A stretch of DNA of 46,402 bases from contig DEKX01000008.1 of NCBI GenBank assembly GCA_002354095.1, positions 1-46,402 of the forward strand, read 5' to 3'. Position numbers and translations under genes: made by a program. This DNA comes from Prevotella sp. UBA2711. GTDB lineage: Bacteria > Bacteroidota > Bacteroidia > Bacteroidales > Bacteroidaceae. Numbering within the stretch: the stretch's first letter is position 1; each line of letters begins with the position of its first letter. A model generated the notes under the pieces. That model searched no databases and had not been told where the DNA came from. It saw nothing but the letters and a program-made list of their open reading frames with translations. Below are positions 41,155-46,402 of this stretch, piece after piece.

Positions 41155-42549
41155 TTTACAACCATACCTGATATATTATTGATAGTTTTCTTGGGGGCTA
41201 TCCTACCATTTTCTCCCTTGATACATTCGCGTCAATCGGTCAAAATCGGCAAGAAGGTGATAGTCACGCACCATCACCGGCCTTCCGACGACTCCCTGCA
41301 AAACGCTATCAGACTCACGGATCAGGAGATAGACGAAATGCGCTATTACTTCCGCGTCCATGCCGTAGCCGACGAGGGGTACAACCTGATAGCCGACCGC
41401 TATACTACCCTGCAACAGCACCGACACCACTTACAGGCGCTGCTCGCTACACCCCGACAGGATTACTACACGCGCGACACACTGGATGCCCGAGGGCGTA
41501 CGCTCGTGGCGGTCAAGACGCTGGGCGGCTATTGGAAGGCGGGGCTGTTTCATCTCGGACCGCTCAACGGACGGGGCATCGTGCAGGACCATCAGGGGCG
41601 CGTGCTGCGTGCCTTGTGGGATAGCGACACCATACTGGTGGCACATCGCACCGACTCGCTGGGCATTTACTACGGACAAATCAACCAACTGCTACAGGCT
41701 TCCGGACAGGGTATCTATCGTGCCATGGACGGGAGTTACTACGACGGTCACTGGCTCAACGACCGCCGACAGGGTTTCGGCTTTGAATCATCGCCCTACC
41801 ACCAGTTGCGCGTGGGCGAATGGCGCAAGGGACGCTTCATGGGCGAACGGCTGCGCTATACCAGCGAACGCATCTACGGCATTGACATATCGCGCCATCA
41901 GCACGAGAAAGGGCGCCGGCGCTACGCCATCCACTGGCGACGGGTGCGCATCCGTTCACTGGGCAAGAACCACCCTACCAACGGACAGACATTCCCCGTG
42001 TCGTTCGTCTATATCAAAGCCACACAGAGCACCAACATCCTGAACCGCTATTTCCGTCACGACTACACCCATGCCCGCCGACAGGGTATTCACGTGGGGG
42101 CTTACCATTTCTTCTCGCTCTCCACCACTCCCGAGGCGCAGGCTCACTATTTCCTCAAACATGCCATCATCGGCAAGCACGATTTTCCGCCTGTACTCGA
42201 TGTCGAACCCACGGAGGCGCAGATAGCCCATATCGGGGGCGACGACGAACTGATGCGCCGCATCCGTGTGTTTATGGACATGGTGGCTCGTCGCACGGGG
42301 AAGCGTCCTATTCTCTATGTCAACCAGAATTTCATCTTCAACCACATGAAGAATGCCACCGACATCAAACAGCGGTATAATGTGTGGATAGCACGCTACG
42401 GAGCCTTTAAGCCTGATGTCAAACTGGCTTACTGGCAACTCTCGTCAACGGGACGTGTCGATGGCATCACGGGCGATGTTGATATCAACGTGTTCAACGG
42501 CTACCAAGGACAGTTCAGCGAGTTCGTCCGAACGGGCTATCATAAGTAA
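41146..42549 (+). CDS. GH25 lysozyme with N-terminal membrane anchor and MORN-like motif
   Basis: The protein (about 467 aa) has an N-terminal hydrophobic segment (about 9-27) and a region of unknown fold (30-190). Two MORN-like units follow at about 193-236 (YYDGHWLNDRRQGFGFES; VGEWRKGRFMGERL), then a GH25 muramidase domain at about 243-460. Active-site acids are visible: Asp247 in YGIDISRH, Asp352/Glu354 in LDVEP, and DVDINVF near the end. It would cut peptidoglycan between MurNAc and GlcNAc. No in-frame ATG lies near the start, so a TTG at 41146 is the likely start; this is the main uncertainty. The stop overlaps convergent trmN6 by 10 nt. Confidence 0.82.
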   Translation: MKKFTTIPDILLIVFLGAILPFSPLIHSRQSVKIGKKVIVTHHHRPSDDSLQNAIRLTDQEIDEMRYYFRVHAVADEGYNLIADRYTTLQQHRHHLQALLATPRQDYYTRDTLDARGRTLVAVKTLGGYWKAGLFHLGPLNGRGIVQDHQGRVLRALWDSDTILVAHRTDSLGIYYGQINQLLQASGQGIYRAMDGSYYDGHWLNDRRQGFGFESSPYHQLRVGEWRKGRFMGERLRYTSERIYGIDISRHQHEKGRRRYAIHWRRVRIRSLGKNHPTNGQTFPVSFVYIKATQSTNILNRYFRHDYTHARRQGIHVGAYHFFSLSTTPEAQAHYFLKHAIIGKHDFPPVLDVEPTEAQIAHIGGDDELMRRIRVFMDMVARRTGKRPILYVNQNFIFNHMKNATDIKQRYNVWIARYGAFKPDVKLAYWQLSSTGRVDGITGDVDINVFNGYQGQFSEFVRTGYHK

Positions 42550-43199
42550 AAATCTTTCGTAAGCGCCTTATATTCTTCATCGCCTAACGTAATGATGGTG
42601 TGAAGACGCTCTACGGGGTGTTTCCTGAACGACAGGAAATAACGCTTGGCAGGCTTGCCGGCTACCGTTCGCAGTCCTAATACGCGATGCTGGAAGAACC
42701 CCACAAACGTAGCCTCATCCTCCATTCGCTGCTTGTAGTCAAAGGGCACCACCACAGAGAATTCGCCCTCGTCATCGAGCAGACGGTAGGCAGCCTGCAT
42801 CAGTTCCGCATAGCTCAGCGTGTCCGTATGGCGTGCCATGTTACGCTGGGCGTCAGGAGCCTTCAGCGAATCACTGAAATACGGAGGATTGCACACAATG
42901 GCGTCGTAGCACCCCTGATGCTGTTGCACCGCTTCGTGCTTCACAATAATCTGATGACGGAAATAAGAATTTTCAACATTTTTCTTAGCCTGTCGCACGG
43001 CTCCCTCGTCAATGTCGATGGCAGTCACCAGCGAGTCCAGGTTACGTTGCGCCATCATCAGCGCAATCAGTCCCGTCCCCGTACCGATGTCCAGAATACG
43101 CCGTCCGCCCTGTGCCCAAGCACCCAGCATCACACCGTCCATCCCCACCTTCATGGCGCAGAGGTCCTGTTCGATGACAAATCTTTTCAGTCTAAACAT
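42540..43199 (-). CDS. trmN6: tRNA1(Val) adenine-37 N6-methyltransferase-like enzyme
   Basis: This 219-aa SAM-dependent methyltransferase starts MFRLKRFVIEQDLCAMKVG. It has the SAM loop LDIGTGTGLIALMMAQR at about 36-52 and the N6-adenine motif NPPYF at 104-108, as in TrmN6/YfiC, which methylates A37 of tRNA-Val. The start at 43199 is set by family-typical FxFKxFxIxQ homology and by the -7 element at 43225-43232. A longer in-frame extension overlaps another gene and is rejected. Confidence 0.88.
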   Translation of the reverse strand: MFRLKRFVIEQDLCAMKVGMDGVMLGAWAQGGRRILDIGTGTGLIALMMAQRNLDSLVTAIDIDEGAVRQAKKNVENSYFRHQIIVKHEAVQQHQGCYDAIVCNPPYFSDSLKAPDAQRNMARHTDTLSYAELMQAAYRLLDDEGEFSVVVPFDYKQRMEDEATFVGFFQHRVLGLRTVAGKPAKRYFLSFRKHPVERLHTIITLGDEEYKALTKDFYL

Positions 43200-43224
43200 A
43201 CTTCCGTCGTTCAGTTTACGTGTG

Positions 43225-43256
43225 CAAAAATAGGAAAAATCCTGATAACCACCAAG
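43225..43256 (-). promoter_or_regulatory. Promoter of trmN6
   Basis: On the minus strand TATTTTTG (plus CAAAAATA, 43225-43232) is preceded after 20 nt by CTTGG (plus CCAAG, 43252-43256). The -33 element lies in the loop of the upstream terminator hairpin. Confidence 0.55.
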
Positions 43257-43269
43257 GATTATCAGGATT
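43238..43269 (-). terminator. Stem-loop after the P5-like gene
   Basis: AATCCTGATAA (43238-43248) and TTATCAGGATT (43259-43269) form an 11-bp perfect stem with a 10-nt loop, 7 nt after the P5-like gene stop. On the minus strand it runs into TTTTTCC. Confidence 0.7.
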
Positions 43270-43276
43270 ATTTTCG

Positions 43277-43702
43277 TTATAAAATTTCCCACGCCCTCGC
43301 CACATACGGTGCCAGTTCCTCGCGCTGTTGGGCAGAGAGTCCGCACTCCATCGTCGCCATAGCCAGCACCAGGTCGCACCACACCACCTGCGTTTCCGCC
43401 TTCATCGGTGGCAAGGGTGTTTCGGGCTTCAGTCCCGTCAATCGGCACACCGTCTGTACGTAGGCATTAATCACCTTTTCTCCTTCAGGGTCCCATCTCG
43501 CCACGATGCTCCTAACGGACCTGCACCCATGTTTATTATAATAGGTACGTAGCAGACAGAGTGCCGCCCGCAGTCCATACTCCAAGGTTTCAAACTGGGC
43601 GAAGTTTTTGTCTGTAGAAGGCTTCACCTCCCCCTTCCAATTAATCTCCGATTTTACGATATTCAGCGGATTATTGTTCCGCATTCCACGTGCTAAAATC
43701 AT
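43277..43702 (-). CDS. Phage P5-type structural/lysis-like protein
   Basis: The 141-aa protein begins MILARGMRNNNPLNIVKS, and continues with NWKGE, FAQFETLEYGLRAALCLLRT and YYNKHG. This N-terminal pattern (RNNNPxNI, WxG, FxxFxxxxxGxRA) is that of the 'virion protein P5'-like family found in phages and Bacteroidetes islands; some members act on peptidoglycan. An internal start at the second Met (residue 7) is possible. It shares strand and spacing with two accessory genes upstream, consistent with an island or degenerate prophage. Confidence 0.7.
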   Translation of the reverse strand: MILARGMRNNNPLNIVKSEINWKGEVKPSTDKNFAQFETLEYGLRAALCLLRTYYNKHGCRSVRSIVARWDPEGEKVINAYVQTVCRLTGLKPETPLPPMKAETQVVWCDLVLAMATMECGLSAQQREELAPYVARAWEIL

Positions 43703-43717
43703 AATGCTTAATTTTTA

Positions 43718-43855
43718 ACTATGAACTATGTAATGTCACACAGAAATCACGGAAATTCACAGAAATCTTAATCTATGCCGTGGGAAATCAAAGAATCTAT
43801 CGGAGCACCAATGTTTCTGTGATTTCTGTGAATTTCTGTGTGACTATGAACTATG
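43718..43855. repeat. Inverted repeat flanked by 13-bp direct repeats
   Basis: ACTATGAACTATG occurs at 43718-43730 and again at 43843-43855. Between them is an imperfect inverted repeat of about 32 bp (43735-43767 with 43813-43845), each arm made of three roughly 10-nt CACAGAAAT-type words with GTCACACAGAAAT exact at the ends. The central 45 nt show no gene. The right direct repeat overlaps the stop codon of the DUF5675 gene. It resembles a small non-autonomous element with target duplication, or a strong hairpin. Confidence 0.65.
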
Positions 43856-44312
43856 AACTTCTTTTCACTGTTAAATAGACTGGTTCTCCACGACGCTTGG
43901 CTTTGACAATCATGTCCTTCAAGTTCCATACGGAATTGGGGGCATTGACGATTCTGCCATCACCACGATACATTCCGATGATGATGTTACCACCTTCTAT
44001 GTCGGCAACCGTTTTGCCTGCCTGGATGCGCACATCTTGGAAGCGGTCAACCCAGAGTAGCAAGGGCAGCCATTTATCGTATTTGCGCGAGTAGGTAATC
44101 ACAACCGCATAGCGCCCCTCTGGGATAGCCGTGGGCTTGGTCAGGATATACCGCCCCTTGGGGTCAATATGACGCACTGGAGGCTCTAAGGTGTCGTAAA
44201 GAAAAACCTTATCCTCACCTGCCAAATACTCGTCGTCAATGCGGTTCAACAAACTCAGACGACCAACTGTATAATTCTCGTTCTTTTCTGTTCTTTCTAA
44301 AAGTAATTCCAT
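43851..44312 (-). CDS. DUF5675-family protein
   Basis: This 153-aa protein matches DUF5675 as I know it: MELLLERTEKNENYTVGRLS, then LYDTLEPP, IPEGRYAVVITYSRKY, LLLWVDRFQDVRIQAG, GNIIIGMYRGDGRIVNAPNS. It looks like a small L,D-transpeptidase-neighbouring or phage-associated beta domain. The family has no firmly assigned activity. It has no signal peptide. It starts 2 nt after the end of the VirE_N/DUF3987 gene, so they are in one operon; this gene order recurs in Bacteroidetes islands (memory, not a search). Confidence 0.7.
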   Translation of the reverse strand: MELLLERTEKNENYTVGRLSLLNRIDDEYLAGEDKVFLYDTLEPPVRHIDPKGRYILTKPTAIPEGRYAVVITYSRKYDKWLPLLLWVDRFQDVRIQAGKTVADIEGGNIIIGMYRGDGRIVNAPNSVWNLKDMIVKAKRRGEPVYLTVKRSS

Positions 44313-44314
44313 TG

Positions 44315-46402
44315 TTATTTCAATTTTTTAAAACTGATATCTGATATCTGATACACATAACCTCTACTTTTCCAGTTACGTATCATTTTTATAGCGCTCT
44401 TAGCATCCATGCCTTGTTGCCTTCTGACATTAGCCGCTTCCTGCAAGGTAAATTCCTCAGGCAGCATTTCCAACAGATTGCGAGGACCGCGCTTAGGCTT
44501 GTTGTCTATTGAGTCTGCATTCTCAATCGCATCTCCAAAGAACTGCATCTTGCACCACATATCATACTGGAGTGACCAGCGCACGAAGTCCTCGATGGTC
44601 TTGTCCCACTTGTAGCCGTTGGCGACATAGAGCAAACAGCCCTTCAGCCACGCAATGACATTCCCACGGAAAGAAAGATTTTCAAAGACCCGTGACTGGC
44701 TCAATCGTGCAAACTCCGCATTCTCTTCCATCGTCTCATGTGCCAATCGGAACGCCTGCGGGCACTCGATTTCGCCTACTGCCTTGGTCAGTCGTTCGAT
44801 GTATGGGCGAAGTTCCTCTTCAAAGGCTGCATCGTAAGTGCCATACACGGGCATTTCAGCACCGATTTCCCTTTCAGGGATGGTGCAGAAATTGATACGT
44901 GAGATAGGCCCATCCGTCAGCACATTCTTAAAGTACCGCTGTCCCTTCGTGATGGTGGTGGCTGCATTCCAATTGAATCGAATGCAAACCTTCTCGGTTA
45001 CGGATGATGTACCCACGCGCGTCTGTCCGTATCGGTTGCCAGGGTCGAAAGCCAGACACATGATTTGGAACTGCTGACCGCCCTTGCCCGAACCACGCAG
45101 CGCATCAAACTGGTCTATCTCGTTCATCTTCGTATAGAGAAAATGACCGCCAGCCTCTGCCATGCGAAGCACAAAGGCAGGATTCGTCATATCGGCATCA
45201 ATCTCTTGAATCACCAAACCCTCAGGACGTTGCCGCTTGTCCTTGTTAGCACCCTTAGAGTTGACCTCCTGCTTCCACTGCCGTTCTCGCTCCAAATTCT
45301 CTTCGTCACGCTTGCGAATGTCCGCCATAATGTAATTGATGGGCTGTGAGATACAATCCTTACCAGCACCCGTTCCCGCCATCAGTACGTTCATCAGCGT
45401 AGCTTCATGAAGCACATTATCTATATAGCGGAACTTCACCTTAAACAGATGGGCTGCCAAAGCAGGGAACACCGCATGAGCCACCGCAGGCTTGTAGATG
45501 TCGGGAGTACGTGAAACCAGCAGTTGAATCAACTTAGGCAGCTTTTTAGGCATTTCGGGCGGCATTTCGGGCGTGTCATCGTCGATATTGCGTTCTTCCA
45601 GCAAGTCCTTCACGATGTTCTTAATGGCATAAGTAAAGTCCTTCGGATTCTCCTTGCAAGCCGACTCCACCAGTTGCCGCATTTCACTTTCGGGTAATCC
45701 TAATCGGGGCATGACCGCCAACAGCTTATTAGGCTCGTTCTCACAAATCGCACGAAGATTCACTGCCAGTTTATGCAACCGCACGTTACGTTCGCCATCC
45801 ACCGGCACACCACCAGTACGCCGCCAGTATTCATCAATAATATCGGAGAAGGGAATACCGCGATAGGAGACCCCCTCTAACTCCCCCTGTTGAGGGGGAG
45901 AACTAAGAGGGAGTGCTGTCGTGCCCCTTCCCTCAACAGGGGAGGATGGGAGGGGTCTCCTATACTGCTCCCCAAACCTCTTATCAAACTCTTCATTCTG
46001 ATACTCAAAGATTGCATCATTGATAAACAGGATTTCCTCCTGTTGGGGAGCAAACGATGCACGACTGGCATCCTTGCAAGCCTCGTCGGGTTCTACACCT
46101 AACTGTTGCGCAAGATGGTGTTGATTGGCACTGAGGTCACCTATTTCGCAGTCAGCCTTAAAGACCACGCGCAACCCTTTGCCCGATGGGGTGATATGCA
46201 CCAACATCACCTGGTTCTTAGCCCCATCCTCAAACCACTCTTTCGGCATTTTGCCAAAAATATGAACAGGATTATCAATGTGGTCAATATCCAACATCAC
46301 CAGTCCGTTCAGATGTGCAGCCTGCTGCTTGCGCCAACAAGCCTTTTTGCCGTTCTTCGATTCTGTTTCATCGAACGTAGCCTGATAAATAAAAATAGGT
46401 AG
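44315..46402 (-). CDS. VirE_N (BT4734-like)/DUF3987 protein, 5' end outside window
   Basis: The frame is open from 44315 to the right edge (695 codons), so the start is not visible. The N-terminal part is a BT4734/VirE_N domain resembling primase-polymerase relatives (HLNGLVMLDIDHIDNP; ITPSGKGLRVVFKAD). A central segment and a DUF3987 domain follow, with a Walker A-like AGTGAGKD, a Walker B-like YTKMNEIDQF and a helical C-terminus. Such proteins occur in mobile elements and are thought to act in replication or helicase loading. A 95-bp palindromic element is inserted in frame at 45866-45960 in the linker after the first domain. Confidence 0.8.
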   Translation of the reverse strand, partial: LPIFIYQATFDETESKNGKKACWRKQQAAHLNGLVMLDIDHIDNPVHIFGKMPKEWFEDGAKNQVMLVHITPSGKGLRVVFKADCEIGDLSANQHHLAQQLGVEPDEACKDASRASFAPQQEEILFINDAIFEYQNEEFDKRFGEQYRRPLPSSPVEGRGTTALPLSSPPQQGELEGVSYRGIPFSDIIDEYWRRTGGVPVDGERNVRLHKLAVNLRAICENEPNKLLAVMPRLGLPESEMRQLVESACKENPKDFTYAIKNIVKDLLEERNIDDDTPEMPPEMPKKLPKLIQLLVSRTPDIYKPAVAHAVFPALAAHLFKVKFRYIDNVLHEATLMNVLMAGTGAGKDCISQPINYIMADIRKRDEENLERERQWKQEVNSKGANKDKRQRPEGLVIQEIDADMTNPAFVLRMAEAGGHFLYTKMNEIDQFDALRGSGKGGQQFQIMCLAFDPGNRYGQTRVGTSSVTEKVCIRFNWNAATTITKGQRYFKNVLTDGPISRINFCTIPEREIGAEMPVYGTYDAAFEEELRPYIERLTKAVGEIECPQAFRLAHETMEENAEFARLSQSRVFENLSFRGNVIAWLKGCLLYVANGYKWDKTIEDFVRWSLQYDMWCKMQFFGDAIENADSIDNKPKRGPRNLLEMLPEEFTLQEAANVRRQQGMDAKSAIKMIRNWKSRGYVYQISDISFKKLK
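45866..45960. repeat. Palindromic element inserted in frame within a coding region
   Basis: Arms 45866-45896 and 45930-45960 (31 nt) are inverted copies differing at only a few positions. They share GGAGACCCC/GGGGTCTCC ends and CCCTGTTGAGGG/CCCTCAACAGGG. On the minus strand it encodes about 32 Pro/Ser/Gly-rich residues (for example LPLSSPPQQGELEG) between two domains, with no stop. The composition is sharply different from the surrounding gene. Confidence 0.75.

Larger units (their letters stand above)
43277..46402 (-). mobile_element. Accessory island segment (P5-like, DUF5675, VirE_N/DUF3987)
   Basis: Three co-oriented genes of types common in Bacteroidetes mobile elements end abruptly at conserved trmN6. 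A large inverted repeat with flanking direct repeats lies inside, and a palindromic insertion sits in the third gene. No integrase, attachment site or tRNA junction is visible in the window, so the element's extent is unknown; the right part lies outside. Confidence 0.4.

Noticed and set aside
43200..43448. N-terminal extension of trmN6 by 83 codons
   Set aside because: It overlaps the P5-like gene, the terminator and the trmN6 promoter; family members start at MFRLKRF.

Overview
The window is chromosomal DNA from a member of the Bacteroidales, most likely a Prevotella-like genus. The evidence is: promoters of the Bacteroidetes type (TTTG, a gap of about 20 nt, then TAnnTTTG) ahead of many genes; no obvious Shine-Dalgarno sites; serine palmitoyltransferase; DUF4270 and DUF5675 proteins; a TonB-dependent receptor with a carboxypeptidase-like N-domain; and a secreted protein ending in a 'DLQGRRV...KGIYI' tail. 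Species cannot be fixed from this sequence alone.

Layout, left to right. 1-1542 (minus): the start of an RND efflux pump gene and its lipoprotein adaptor. 1543-2089: a 500-nt gap with a striking 22-nt-phased repeat array and divergent promoters. 2090-7131: KDG kinase, a secreted SH3 protein, a FemAB/GNAT-like transferase and a TonB-dependent receptor. 7223-9886: a methylmalonyl-CoA operon (epimerase, carboxyltransferase, remnant OadG, biotin carrier) closed by a strong terminator. 9914-11109 (minus): panC-panD. 11281-13713: a short GT5-like protein, a DUF4270 lipoprotein and a 43-aa protein. 13720-24629 (minus): a UvrD/PcrA helicase, galE with a response-regulator/kinase hybrid, carAB and glmS. 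24683-26665 (minus): a small lipoprotein behind a second 21-22-nt-phased repeat array, tRNA-Pro, and serine palmitoyltransferase. 26831-28198 (plus): a lipid kinase, a Cys-rich membrane protein and tRNA-Cys. 28219-35621 (minus): a possible long operon of dapA, a complete partner-switching set (TPR-TM-PP2C phosphatase, anti-sigma-type kinase, STAS protein), a kinase-like ATPase, a large secreted protein and a 66-aa protein. 35792-39494 (minus): glycogen branching enzyme with a Lys-rich tail, a YhcH-family protein and a MORN-repeat protein. 39631-42549 (plus): kdsB, nudC and a GH25 lysozyme. 42540-43199 (minus): trmN6. 43277-46402 (minus): an accessory segment with a phage P5-like protein, a DUF5675 protein and a partial VirE_N/DUF3987 protein.

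Most genes are ordinary housekeeping. The unusual material is non-coding. Two helically phased repeat arrays share a 21-22-nt period but not sequence. A 31-bp palindrome spans a kinase promoter. A large inverted repeat is flanked by 13-bp direct repeats. A 95-bp palindromic element sits in frame inside a coding region. No CRISPR array, rRNA operon or intact insertion sequence was seen.
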